A program made the translations under genes and the position numbers. Below are positions 22,380-34,536 of a DNA stretch of 64,000 bases, piece after piece. The stretch is taken from positions 372,001-436,000 of the forward strand of contig NC_087073.1 of NCBI RefSeq assembly GCF_026151205.1. Reading direction: 5' to 3'. The DNA is from Bolinopsis microptera. Its lineage: Eukaryota; Ctenophora; Tentaculata; Lobata; Bolinopsidae. Under the pieces are notes generated by a model that worked only from the letters and a program-made list of their open reading frames with translations, was not told the origin of the DNA and did not search any database. Numbering within the stretch: position 1 is the first letter of the stretch; each line of letters opens with the position of its first letter.

Positions 22380-23336
22380 CTTGCATTATGTAGATATACG
22401 TAACGAGGCATAATTCATCTCGCTTGCATTATGTAGATATACGTAACGAGGCATAATTCATCTCGCTTGCATTATGTAGATATACGTAACGAGGCATAAT
22501 TCATCTCGCTTGCATTATGTAGATATACGTAACGAGGCATAATTCATCTCGCTTGCATTATGTAGATATACGTAACGAGGCATAATTCATCTCGCTTGCA
22601 TTATGTAGATATACGTAACGAGGCATAATTCATCTCGCTTGCATTATGTAGATATACGTAACGAGGCATAATTCATCTCGCTTGCATTATGTAGATATAC
22701 GTAACGAGGCATAATTCATTTCGCTTGCATTATGTAGATATACGTAACGAGGCATAATTCATCTCGCTTGCATTATGTAGATATACGTAACGAGGCATAA
22801 TTCATCTCGCTTGCATTATGTAGATATACGTAACGAGGCATAATTCATCTCGCTTGCATTATGTAGATATACGTAACGAGGCATAATTCATCTCGCTTGC
22901 ATTATGTAGAAATACGTAACGAGGCATAATTCATCTCGCTTGCATTATGTAGATATACGTAACGAGGCATAATTCATCTCGCTTGCATTATGTAGATATA
23001 CGTAACGAGGCATAATTCATCTCGTTTGCATTATGTAGATATACGTAACGAGGCATAATTCATCTCGCTTGCATTATGTAGATATACGTAACGAGGCATA
23101 ATTCATCTCGCTTGCATTATGTAGATATACGTAACGAGGCATAATTCATCTCGCTTGCATTATGTAAATATACGTAACGAGGCATAATTCATCTCGCTTG
23201 CATTATGTAGATATACGTAACGAGGCATAATTCATCTCGCTTGCATTATGTAGATATACGTAACGAGGCATAATTCATCTCGCTTGCATTATGTAGATAT
23301 ACGTAACGAGGCATAATTCATCTCGCTTGCATTATT
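22380..23336 (+). repeat. 43-bp satellite, block 1 (~22 copies)
   Basis: Unit of 43 bp: CTTGCATTATGTAGATATAC, GTAACGAGGCATAATTCATC, TCG. All four blocks in the window are in the same orientation. Confidence 0.97.
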
Positions 23337-23696
23337 TTTAGCGGCCAGGTAGCGCAGTTGGTTAGAACGCCTGTCTTACAATCGTTAGGTTGCGAGTTCG
23401 AAACCCACTGACTGCCTGGTCGTGGGGTGAGCGTCGTCGACGTTCAGCTAAGGATCATGAGTGGTCTATGCAGCCCCCCGGTCTACTCAGCCGAATACTC
23501 GAGAAATCGGGTGTGAGGGTTAAATGAGGAGCTGCACATTGCAGCAAAGTCTCGGACGAAGAAAGTATGGTACACACTACCTTAACCGTCACTGGCCAAA
23601 AAGATCCTTCGGCTTCCTGTAATTGGCTGGTTGCACTTGTGTAACATTGTGGCTGTTGGAATACACCGAAGTAAAATAAGTGTCTAGATAAAAAAA
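23337..23696 (+). mobile_element. tRNA-derived SINE inside the 43-bp satellite
   Basis: The head resembles a tRNA gene with A box TAGCGCAGTTGG and B box GCGAGTTCGAAACC, followed by a ~270-bp unrelated body and an A10 tail. The satellite stops at CTTGCATTAT on the left and resumes with GTAGATATAC on the right, so it sits in phase within one unit. A clear target duplication is not visible. Pol III transcription would be expected from the internal boxes. Confidence 0.85.
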
Positions 23697-23883
23697 AAAT
23701 GTAGATATACGTAACGAGGCATAGTTCATCTCGCTTGCATTATGTAGATATACGTAACGAGGCATAATTCATCTCGCTTGCATTATGTAGATATACGTAA
23801 CGAGGCATAGTTCATCTCGCTTGCATTATGTAGATATACGTAACGAGGCATAATTCATCTCGCTTGCATTATGTAGATATACG
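23697..23883 (+). repeat. 43-bp satellite, continuation after SINE
   Basis: Four more units, ending at ...GTAGATATACG where the 35-bp array begins. Confidence 0.95.
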
Positions 23884-24147
23884 ATATGAGTAATATATAG
23901 TATAGTAGTATAGTAGTATATTGAGTAATATATAGTATCGTAGTATAGTAGTATATTGAGTAATATATAGTATAGTAGTATAGTAGTATATTGAGTAATA
24001 TATAGTATAGTAGTATAGTAGTATATTGAGTAATATATAGTATAGTAGTATAGTAGTATATTGAGTAACATATAGTATAGTAGTATAGTAGTATATTGAG
24101 TAATATATAGTATAGTAGTATAGTAGTATATTGAGTAATATATAGTA
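23884..24147. repeat. 35-bp AT-rich array, left part
   Basis: About seven units of the TTGAGTAATATATAGTATAG repeat, cut by the Helitron at 24148 and resuming at 24783. Confidence 0.95.
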
Positions 24148-24782
24148 CTAGTGTAACCCGGCCTACGGCCGGGATTTCACTGCCGCAGTTAAAAAGGGTA
24201 GGAGTAATTACCCGCTGAGTCAAAACCCGGATTAGGCGAGCAATTCTATTCGGAGTGCCCTCACGTATCCAATAGTATGCTTAAAAGATAGTAATTCTTA
24301 ATCAATAATCAATAGAAATTAACCCTTAACACCATGCACCACACCAGCCTATCATATTTGTGAACATGCATTACATTGTCGTATGAAAGTATGAACTCTC
24401 TCTACAGTCCAAACAGACCGTTTGAGCACTCCCTCCCCTAATAAGTTTATAGTATTATATGACCATGTAATATATACGCCATGTAATATATACGCTACAT
24501 ATGCAGAGAGAGAGAGAGCTAGCCCCGTAACTCTTGCCGTTCTTCTCAAGCCATTTTATGTAACATATTTTGTGGTACAAAACCATCAATTAAACCACTT
24601 ACCACCGGCCGATTTTTATAAAATTTGCTTATTGGCTTCGTCAGAGTTTTGTCGGCACTATACCGAAAAAACCAGTCCCGTAACTATTACCGTTTTTTTT
24701 GTATAACCGTTCGGAAATTACACACAGACACACACACAGACACACACACAGACACACACACATTCTGGTGTTATTAAGTTGA
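24148..24782 (-). mobile_element. Non-autonomous Helitron
   Basis: Read on the minus strand, the 5' end is TCAACTTAATAACACC, soon followed by a TG-rich microsatellite. The 3' end is the hairpin CCCGGCCGTAGGCCGGG (7-bp stem, 3-nt loop) followed by TTACACTAG. Insertion is between A and T: removing 24148-24782 rejoins ...ATATATAGTA and TAGTAGTATATTG into an ordinary repeat unit. There is no target duplication, as expected for Helitrons. At 635 bp it has no Rep/helicase gene. Confidence 0.88.
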
Positions 24783-25575
24783 TAGTAGTATATTGAGTAA
24801 TATATAGTATAGTAGTATAGTAGTATATTGAGTAATATATAGTATAGTAGTATATTGAGTAATATATAGTATAGTAGTATAGTAGTATATTGAGTAATAT
24901 ATAGTATAGTAGTATAGTAGTATATTGAGTAATATATAGTACAGTAGTATAGTAGTATATTGAGTAATATATAGTATAGTAGTATATTGAGTAATATATG
25001 GTATAGTAGTATAGTAGTATATTGAGTAATATATAGTATAGTAGTATAGTAGTATATTGAGTAATATATAGTATAGTAGTATAGTAGTATATTGAGTAAT
25101 ATATAGTATAGTAGTATAGTAGTATATTGAGTAATATATAGTATAGTAGTATAGTAGTATATTGAGTAATATATAGTATAGTAGTATAGTAGTATATTGA
25201 GTAATATATAGAACACTGTATTATATTGAGTAATATATAGTATAGTAGTATAGTAGTATATTGAGTAATATATAGTATAGTAGTATAGTAGTATATTGAG
25301 TAATATATAGTATAGTAGTATAGTAGTATATTGAGTAATATATAGTATAGTAGTATAGTAGTATATTGAGTAATATATAGTATAGTAGTATAGTAGTATA
25401 TTGAGTAATATATAGAACACTGTATTATATTGAGTAATATATAGTATAGTAGTATAGTAGTATATTGAGTAATATATAGTATAGTAGTATAGTAGTATAT
25501 TGAGTAATATATAGTATAGTAGTATAGTAGTATATTGAGTAATATATAGAGCACTGTATTATATTGAGTAATAAG
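24783..25575. repeat. 35-bp AT-rich array, right part
   Basis: More than twenty units. Variant units with GAACACTGTATTAT appear at about 25208, 25408 and 25545, giving a higher-order rhythm of about 200 bp between the first two. The long YYYTIYYS open frames are repeat artefacts. Confidence 0.95.
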
Positions 25576-27270
25576 TGATGACTTGACAGGTATCACTCCA
25601 CCACATTAAACATTCAGCAGTTACAAATAATAACGAACAAACTAACAAACTAGATAGACATAACTCTGCAGTCTGCAATACGGTGGTCTATATAATGAGC
25701 GTTGTCCGGCATGTTATCCAACGTTTATGGGAAATCTAGCTTCCCTCATTCTAATTTGTCTCACGCAATAAACTAAAAGAGTTTCAGCAGCTTGCAGTAG
25801 CGTCATGTCACTTATACGTATAGGCGCAGTTTATATAATCAAGAGGCTTGCATATTATATCCCCGCCAAAAGCACACTCCCCAAATTGCGCGCATTGCTG
25901 TAACTTCTTTCAAACTTCATGAATCGAGGAAAATTATTTTAATTGCTATGTATTCAGAGTCAATATATGCACTTATACAAATCACTTGGAATACTTTTGA
26001 AATAACAAGCTCAAAAACGCTGCTGACGTAGTTCTCCATAAAAAGCACAATAGCGTGAGAAGCTTTTGTCGAGGTGTCAGCAGCTTGCAGCAGCGTACGT
26101 CACTTATATACAACTCATTGCTCCAAATGATTTGTCAAGTTTTTGCTTTGTCACTACAAATCCTTAGATTGTCACAAAACCCCTAACTTTGTGACACAGT
26201 TTAATTGTATTATGCGATATGAGCAGCTCAGCTACACACCAACAATTACCTACAAATTACAGGGCTCAATTCCGGTCTGCTACAGGCTAATACTCATTAC
26301 TCACCAGCTAGAAAGGTGTTGAGTACTCTCAGCTCCGTGTAGGTAGGTAATATAATACCGCCGTGATCTAATGAAATGTCACGTTACACATCACGTTACC
26401 TTACCTGCTGACATTAAACTCGCTATTCTGAGCTCTCGGACGGGTCACGTGAAGTGCACGTGACGCATTTAATCATGTACTCTGGAATGCCAGTAATCTA
26501 CATCCGAATGGTTTGGTTCGTCAGCTCGTTGTGACTTATTTCTTATTCTCGATCAGCTAAACTCGGGGTAGTTAGTACTGTTTCTTTTCTTTTTCGTGTA
26601 ACTTACTACATAATATAAATTACCAATACAATGCAGATGTTATATTAGTCTCAGTTGGGTTATTATGGCTGATACTGGAAAGTACCGTGATTTAATATAG
26701 ATTTTCACCTGGCATAGCTGGGGTCTGGAGCACTTACAATTTACATCTCCAATAATAGGGACTTTACGCCCCAGTTAAGTTATGTGTTTGTGGGCAATTT
26801 GGGGGCCTGGGACACTTACACTTTACATGTACAGCCGTTATAACTTCAAACGGGATCAATACAAATTTATACAATTACAAGAATACATTGCAACCAGGCG
26901 ACTCATAAACAATACTCCAATCCGGATTTTACATGTTATAAGTATAACTTCTGGTACACCTTTTTCAATGGTTTTTGATTGAAAATGTTTTCAGTGACTG
27001 AGTTTCAAGAAACTTTGAAAAACGATTTTGAGAAGAAACCTGTTTCCTTATTCCTAACTAATCTATCTTGACCTTGTGAAGACTTCGTCCTACCCCAGGT
27101 TATCAAATATCAGGTTTGTGAATGTTTTACAAAACAACTTAATCTTTCTTTTATATTACTTTTTAATTAATAAATATGCTGATTAATTTTAGGGACATCT
27201 ATTTCTAAGTAAGTGCCAATACCATTTAAGAATACGACTGCCAGCACGCTATTTTAAAGCGATAAGATAC
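25576..27270 (+). other. Spacer of duplication copy 2
   Basis: Closely matches 9237-10640 and then 11485-11888. No gene seen. Includes the third copy (about 25824-26028) of the dispersed repeat at 5918. Confidence 0.6.
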
Positions 27271-27400
27271 TCAGTATCTAGACAGCTCAAATCTCAATCT
27301 TTCTCCCACAATTATTGGTTCTTGATCAGCCACGTAGCCAGCAATAAGATTAAGGCAGGAACTTGGCGAAGCGCCAGATAACCCCATCCATATATTCCTA

Positions 27401-27820
27401 AGATGGGAAGTTCGTACGGTACGTACCTTTAAATTAGCTGTACGGTACGTACTTAATAAAGAAGGCTGAAAGGTACAAATCCAGTTGCAAGTTGATAGCA
27501 ATGGATTATGAGTATATTATGGACAATCGTAGATTAAGGTTGCGATAATTACAAGTAGTAGTAGTGTAGTACCGGTTAAGAGCGATCCGGTACACAAATT
27601 TTCCTCTTAAATCTTTTATTGTTTTAACCACTGTGTTTATTTTCGACTTCTATCTCAAAAATTATGATGATAATACTAATCAAAAATTGCAAGTAATTCA
27701 CTGAAGTTGATTCAAAAAATTTGAAAAAAAATTGTACCTTACAGTGCCTGTACGGTACGTACCTTTAAAAGTAGCTGTACCGTACGTACTTAAAGCCCTG
27801 TACCGTACGTACTTGCCATC
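27401..27820. mobile_element. TA-flanked insertion with GTACGTAC inverted ends
   Basis: Absent from copy 1 of the duplication. The left end AGATGGGAAGTTCGTACGG and right end GTACGTACTTGCCATC are imperfect inverted complements, flanked by TA on both sides, as in Tc1/mariner MITEs. The interior has several GTACGGTACGTAC-type palindromes near both ends and no coding. Confidence 0.6.
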
Positions 27821-27899
27821 TAAGATATATTCCTGACTCCTGTCCCGCATCAGGGTTCGCAGTTCCTCTTTAGAGTTTGTCACAACTTCCTTCAGTAAC

Positions 27900-28047
27900 T
27901 AATTACAACACTACAAATCTATTACATTTATTGAGAAAATTATTTAATGTAACGCGATGGAAGTTCTTTAAGCGGGCAATTCCAGTCCAAACCCTGGAAA
28001 CATGACATAAAGGATTCGTTTTTACTTGTTTGAATGAAAAGCACTAA
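27900..28047. mobile_element. 148-bp insertion private to copy 2
   Basis: Copy 1 reads CTTCAGTAACATAGACAAG where copy 2 is interrupted by AT-rich sequence. I see no terminal repeats or coding; insertion is the simplest reading. Confidence 0.5.
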
Positions 28048-30419
28048 TAGACAAGTAGCTTTGTCTTGGTCGGCCTTACTGTGCTCTACCATGCATAGGT
28101 TCCCATAAGACTAAATCACTAGCAAGTAGCTTAGGATGTCTGATGCAGTGTCCTGCCATTTTTAATCTCCTGCTTCGTAACCCTACTCGGCGTCAGTCAA
28201 TTGCATAATTGAATAACTGATGCCTTGGTAGGCTACCATACAAAGTTATATTGCTGACCTTGTTCTTCCATGAGATACCCAGCACCATACGCAGCATCGT
28301 TGTGTATGTCCCGTCCAAACTTTTCTCTTGAGCCTTCGTCAGTTTCCAGGTTTCTGATCCATAGAGCAGTACTGACTCACAAGCCGCTATGAACAATCTA
28401 ATCTTAAGGCTCTTTCAGGGTTTGAATTTCCAAATATCCTTCCGTCAATGTAGGGCACCTCATGCTTTTCCCTTTCTAACCCTTATCTCCCTATTTGTGC
28501 TATGTAACTTACATTGTAGGGTACCTCATGCTTTAGAGGTCGCTAGATCGATCCTCCATATTCAAATTCCAATGTCATAACCTTGGTCTTGCCTTTGAGC
28601 GTGCTAAATCAGTCGATCTTCGAGATCGATGTATTTTCGGACGTTGATTCAGAATCACACCCCATGACATAGGGTTAAAATGCTCCCCTGCCAAGATATT
28701 GGCGAAAAACTGTCTTGATCACGTGATATGACCGTGCGTATAAGGAAGTTAGTCGAATTTCTCGTTCGGTTAGGGTTTCAGCATATGCTTTTGTTAGGGA
28801 TTGGGTTGATTCACGATGTCAATCCTTCGCAGCTCGGTGAGGCACAGTGGTGCATCTCGCCGATCTACCGAGAAGCATTATTTGATGCGCGCGCGACCCA
28901 GTAGTGCATCGCGCTACAAGGGATTGGGTTAGGGTTAGGGTTGGGATCAGATAAGAGGGTTAGGGTTTCGAATAGTCGTTCAAGGCCAGCTAGAGAACGG
29001 GTTGAAAAAGTCACGTGATAGTCTAGTGTAGAGTGATTAATCATCATCCTCTTGCCTTCGTTTAAGTGTAGCCATACGCTCGCTGCCGCCGCGATTCTAC
29101 TCGGAGCAGGAACTGAGGAACTCGTTGGCCTTGTCCATGTCCTCAGAAATAAGTGGTATATCATCTGCAAAGTCCACATCGGTGATGATCTTGGGCCCCA
29201 CTCTTCTGCTTTTTTACGTTCGAGAGTGAGTCCAAGTCGCTCCGCATCATCACCTATGGCTTGCCTCATACAGTAGTCGATGACTATTGCAAAAAGGTAA
29301 GGTGCTAAGGTATCACCCTGTAACACACCTGCTAGTACCTCAAACAACAGTTTCTCCGTCTGGAGTTAGGACTTTGGCCGTTGTCTTCTCGTACATGAGC
29401 CGTATAAGCCTTACGATTTTGACTGGAATACCTTAAGCTTTTAGAATCTTGAGCATTTTCCCACGATGTACACTGTAGAAAGCCTTCTTAAAGTTTATAA
29501 ATGTCAGAACAGCTGGCAGTTTCCGACTCTTGACACCCTTTATTAGATGCCTCAGTACCAATATCTGCTGGGCTTAGATGTCCCTCACATAAATCGAGGC
29601 CTTTTTTTCAAAAAGCTAAGGCAAAATGCAGGATAACGTGGAAAATGGAGGATAACGTGGAAAATGCAGGATAACGTGGAAATATTCTCAAATTCTCTCA
29701 AAATGTTTCATTCGGCTTTACGTCCCCTGGCCCTAGCTGTCCGGTCGGACTCGCCTGCCATGGCAGATTATCTTCTTATCTTGGCTACGGGGCTGTTCTT
29801 GATTAGTTAATTACCTACTTAATATCAATTAATTAATTCCTCCATTTATGTGAGGGACATCTGAGTTAGTACCATTTTAGAATACGACTGCCCGCGTCCT
29901 ATTGTAAAGCTGTAAAATAAAAAACTCACGCGGAGAATTTCAGTGATAAGAAGTACAGGATCACAACAACTTATTCGAGCAACTACTTTCTAACTGGTAT
30001 CTATCTTGTGAAGACTCTCTCCTCAACCCCAAGTTATCAGGTTTGTAAACGTTTTATAGTATTTAGACGACATAGTCTTCGTTCTCATATTATTTGTTTT
30101 AGATAAGACTCATTGTTGTGCCCTATTCGTTCCTTGTGCCCCACCCTGCTTAGTGCTGTGTTCGACCTTGGCTAACTGTGAGAAATTTCCGGGCATTGAC
30201 CGTTTATTAGTGTATTTGTAGGCAGTTATTGTGTTCGTCGTATTGCTACTGTTAGTTCAATTGCTCTGAAAGGACAGACATTTTTTCAATTCCTAGAATT
30301 GCAGGATACTTCGAGAATTGTAGCATATACATTGAGCTTTTTTCGTGTCCATATAGAGTCGTTGTATTGTTCCTTAATTCCTTATTAAGGCAAAATAGGG
30401 CTTCAACAGAAGGGTGGGC

Positions 30420-31665
30420 GACAATTGACCCCCCGACAATTGAGCCCCCGACAAATAACCCCCCGACAATAGATCCCCGACAATTTACCCCCCCGACAAT
30501 TGACCCCCCCCCCGGCTGACCAGGACCCAGGACCCAGGCCCCTGACCCTGACCCTGACCCTGACCCTGACCCTGACCCTGACCCTGACCCTGACCCTGAC
30601 CCTGACCCTGACCCTGACCCTGACCCTGACCCTGACCCTGACCCTGACCCTGACCCTGACCCTGACCCTGACCCTGACCCTGACCCTGACCCTGACCCTG
30701 ACCCTGACCCTGACCCTGACCCTGACCCTGACCCTGACCCTGACCCTGACCCTGACCCTGACCCTGACCCTGACCCTGACCCTGACCCTGACCCTGACCC
30801 TGACCCTGACCCTGACCCTGACCCTGACCCTGACCCTGACCCTGACCCTGACCCTGACCCTGACCCTGACCCTGACCCTGACCCTGACCCTGACCCTGAC
30901 CCTGACCCTGACCCTGACCCTGACCCTGACCCTGACCCTGACCCTGACCTTGACCCTGACCCTGACCCTGACCCTGACCCTGACCCTGACCTTGACCCTG
31001 ACCCTGACCCTGACCTTGACCCTGACCCTGACCCTGACCTTGACCCTGACCCTGACCCTAACCCCAACCCCCAAACCCAACCCCAACCCCCAAACCCAAC
31101 CCCAACCCCAACCCCAACCCCAAACCCCAAACCCAACCCCAAACCCAACCCCAAACCCAACCCCAACCCCAACCCCAACCCCACCCCAACCCAAACCACA
31201 ACCCTCAAACCCAAACCGAACCCTAACCCCAAACCCAACCCCAACCCTAACCCTAACCCTAACCCTTACCTTTACCCTTACCCTAACCCTAACCCTAACC
31301 CTTACCCTGACCCAGGACCCTAACCCTAACCCTATTCCTAACCCTGACCCAGGACCCTGACCCAGGATCCTGATCCAGGACCCTGACCCTAACCCGATCA
31401 ATTGACCCCAGTGTAATTACGTGGGGGGTCAATTGTCGTACTCAGCCCTAGATTTCGCAACAATTGACCCCAGTGTAATTACATAGGGGTCAATTGTCGG
31501 GGGGTCAATTGTCGGGGGGTCAATTGTCGTACTCAGCCCTAGATTTCGCAACAATTGACCCCAGTGTAATTACATAGGGGTCAATTGTCGGGGGGTCAAT
31601 TGTCGGGGGGTCAATTGTCGGGGGGTCAATTGTCGGGGGGTCAATTGTCGGGGGGTCAATTGTCG
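30420..31665. repeat. Compound telomere-like array with inverted borders (copy 2)
   Basis: Same architecture as 21099-22168: inverted CAATTGACCCCCCGA-type borders (30420-30513 and 31400-31665), ~86 CCCTGA units (30540-31058) with a few CCTTGA variants at the distal end, then CCCCAA/CCCTAA mixtures. The right border is longer because a block containing CAGCCCTAGATTTCGCAACA is repeated. Confidence 0.95.
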
Positions 31666-31875
31666 CGGTACCCTCCAGAACAGTACAGGTAGGGATATTG
31701 AAAATGTATAGTAATTGCACAATTGCACTCTTTATGGTAGATCGTTGTACTGCTTATTTTCAAGAGATTTCCCATTTAGGCCCATCCTGACCAATCAAAT
31801 CGTTAATATTTTAGGAAGAAACAAAATTGAGATGAAGAAACAAAATTGAGATGAATCTTACATGTGGAGTTGCTA

Positions 31876-32689
31876 TGTTGCATAATTCATCTCGCTTGCA
31901 TTATGTAGATATACGTAACGAGGCATAATTCATCTCGCTTGCATTATGTAGATATACGTAACGAGGCATAATTCATCTCGCTTGCATTATGTAGATATAA
32001 GTAACGAGGCATAATTCATCTCGCTTGCATTATGTAGATCTACGTAACGAGGCATAATTCATCTCGCTTGCATTATGTAGATATACGTAACGAGGCATAA
32101 TTCATCTCGCTTGCATTATGTAGATATACATAACGAGGCATAATTCATCTCGCTTGCATTATGTAGATATACGTAACGAGGCATAATTCATCTCGCTTGC
32201 ATTATGTAGATATACGTAACGAGGCATAATTCATCTCGCTTGCATTATGTAGATATACGTAAACGAGGCATAATTCATCTCGCTTGCATTATGTAGATAT
32301 ACGTAACGAGGCATAATTCATCTCGCTTGCATTATGTAGATATACGTAACGAGGCATAATTCATCTCGCTTGCATATGTAGATATACGTAACGAGGCATA
32401 ATTCATCTCGCTTGCATTATGTAGATATACGTAACGAGGCATAATTCATCTCGCTTGCATTATGTAGATATACGTAACGAGGCATAATTCATCTCGCTTG
32501 CATTATGTAGATCTACGTAACGAGGCATAATTCATGTCGCTTGCATTATGTAGATATACGTAACGAGGCATAATTCATCTCGCTTGCATTATGTAGATAT
32601 ACGTAACGAGGCATAATTCATCTCGCTTGCATTATGTAGATATACGTATCGAGGCATAATTCATCTCGCTTGCATTATGTAGATATACG
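31876..32689 (+). repeat. 43-bp satellite, block 2
   Basis: About 19 units with occasional single-base and one-base indel variants; interrupted at 32690 by the MULE and resumed at 34537. Confidence 0.96.
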
Positions 32690-34536
32690 GCTGTAGGACT
32701 ATTGAGCGGTGGACTGTTGAGCGTAGGACTGTAGGTCGGTGAAGGTCGGAAGTAGGACTGTAGAGCGGTGTCAAATCGCCAGGGTAGGACTCTAGAGCGG
32801 CCGCCCTTATAGATCTCACAACATGAGGACTTTAGAGCGGTACGATCCCAAAATGAGGACTGTAGAGCGGTGGACTGTTGAGCGGTGGACTGTAGGCGGT
32901 GAAGGTCGGAAGTAGGACTGTAGAGCGGCCCTCCCTTATAGATCCCATAACATGAGGACTCTAGAGCGGTACCCACCTATAACATGAGGACTCTATAGCG
33001 GTTGAAAATTTGAAGATTGAACACTCAACGAAGATAAGTTATACATGGTAACTCGTGATTGATTATAGTCATGACATTCTAGGATGATAACTTTATTAAA
33101 GAGTCATGGAGTTAATGAACATTTTCATTTACTTGTTATAAATATTTCATTACTAATATTATAGTGTAACTTAATTCAAGATTATTGGTCGGTCTCAACG
33201 TCTTCCAAATGATTGAAATATTCCCCTGCTACTCAAAAATTTAAAACGTGTCTTCGGTATTTTAGTGAACTGTTCGTATCAATGTGATTTCGCTAAGCAG
33301 AGTAACGATCAAGTTCGTGCAGATCATTTAGGAATGAGGATCGCATCGCGTGACGCTTTAGCGCCTACTAAGGATATCTCATGTTCATCAATCTGGTGAC
33401 GGGACTGATTCAGATCAGATCCCATCGCAGTGCGATAACTTGTTAGGATGACCTGGGTACAAGGGGTTTCCACTAGGTGGGCTAGTCGGCGGTCCGTCGT
33501 GATTTGACGGGCTCGTTTAGCAGGAGGAGCGTCCCCGTAGCTCTCCTTGAGTATCATCTCATCCGTCGTGGACTGTTCCACGTAAACAGCTTGTAGGAAG
33601 TTCCAGATGGTGACCCACCATGGCTGCAAACTTTCTGTTGAAGGCCTCTGCGTAGTTGTTCGTCTTGTTGAGGTTGCAATTAGTCCGATTGACGAGGTTC
33701 CAGGATTGAGGAGGAAAGCGGGCAGGTTTAGTGCTGCGAGCGGTGGAAACCCCTTGTACCCAGGTCATCCTAACAAGATATCGCACTGCGATGGGATCTG
33801 ATCTGAATCAGTCCCGTCACCAGATTGATGAACATGAGATATCCTTAGTAGGCGCTAAAGCGTCACGCGATGCGATCCTCATTCCTAAATGATCTGCACG
33901 AACTTGATCGGTACTCTGCTTCAGCTTAGCGAAATCACATTGATACGAACAGTTCACTAAAATACCGAAGACACGTTTTAAATTTTTGAGTAGCAGGGGA
34001 ATATTTCAATCATTTGGAAGACGTTGAGACCGACCAATAATCTTGAATTAAGTTACACTATAATATTAGTAATGAAATATTTATAACAAGTGAATGAAAA
34101 TGTTCATTAACTCCATGACTCTTTAATAAAGTTATCATCCTAGAATGTCATGACCATAATCAATCACGAGTTACAATGTATAACTTAGCTTCGTTGAGTG
34201 TTCAATCTTCAAATTTTCAACCGCTATAGAGTCCTCATGTTATAGGAGGGTACCGCTCTAGAGTCCTCATGTTATGGGATCTATAAGGGAGGGCCGCTCT
34301 ACAGTCCTACTTCCGACCTTCACCGGCCTACAGTCCACCGCTCAACAGTCCACCGCTCTACAGTCCTCATTTTAGGATCGTACCGCTCTAAAGTCCTCAT
34401 GTTGTGAGATCTATAAGGGCGGCCGCTCTAGAGTCCTACCCTGGCGATTTGACACCGCTCTACAGTCCTACTTCCGACCTTCACCGACCTACAGTCCTAC
34501 GCTCAACAGTCCACCGCTCAATAGTCCTGCTCCCGT
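32690..34536. mobile_element. MULE-type element with ~0.8-kb terminal inverted repeats
   Basis: Arms 32694-33472 and 33744-34532 are inverted copies of each other. The flanks share ATATACG (32683-32689 and 34537-34543), and deleting the element with one copy restores a perfect satellite unit, so ATATACG is a 7-bp (possibly 8-bp) target duplication. The spacer encodes the C-terminal part of a MULE transposase on the minus strand. Each arm end carries many copies of a GGACTSTAGAGCGG word. Long inverted ends and 7-10 bp duplications are typical of Mutator-like elements. Confidence 0.82.
33460..33745 (-). pseudogene. MULE transposase C-terminal fragment
   Basis: In one minus-strand frame PPQSWNLVNRT and KTNNYAEAFNRKFAAMVG, then after a frameshift TIWNFLQAVYVEQS and RRLAHLV. 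This is the region downstream of the MULE catalytic core (TNNxxEx..., HPTIWxFI...EQ). The catalytic DDE residues are missing. It fills the space between the inverted arms. Confidence 0.75.

Larger units (their letters stand above)
9021..23883 (+). repeat. Large direct duplication, copy 1
   Basis: The order 35-bp array, ~1.4-kb spacer, dead LINE, compound telomeric array, 43-bp satellite occurs here and again at 24783-32689. Nearly identical flanking words anchor the alignment, for example GTGATGACTTGACAGGTA (9237 and 25576) and CTAACTGTGAGAAATTTCC (20850 and 30172). Copy 1 additionally holds a 42-bp tandem array, a 785-bp internal tandem duplication and the piggyBac segment. It is a segmental duplication, not a simple repeat. 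Confidence 0.85.
27271..29530 (-). pseudogene. Dead LINE in duplication copy 2
   Basis: Same LINE as 11889-14305: the RT box DVDFADD frame is shifted, GVLQGDTLAPYLFAIVIDY persists in 29347-28865, and LLYGSETWKLTKAQEKSLDG in 28396-28193. Two later insertions split the C-terminal part. Not functional. Confidence 0.85.
24783..32689 (+). repeat. Large direct duplication, copy 2
   Basis: Second copy of the 9021-23883 unit, without the piggyBac segment, the 42-bp array and the 785-bp doubling. It carries two private insertions (27401-27820 and 27900-28047) and a ~110-bp private stretch near 28808-28920. Confidence 0.85.

Noticed and set aside
23826-25596. Long Tyr/Ile-rich open frames on the minus strand
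   Set aside because: Artefacts of the 35-bp AT-rich array; no initiation context or complexity.
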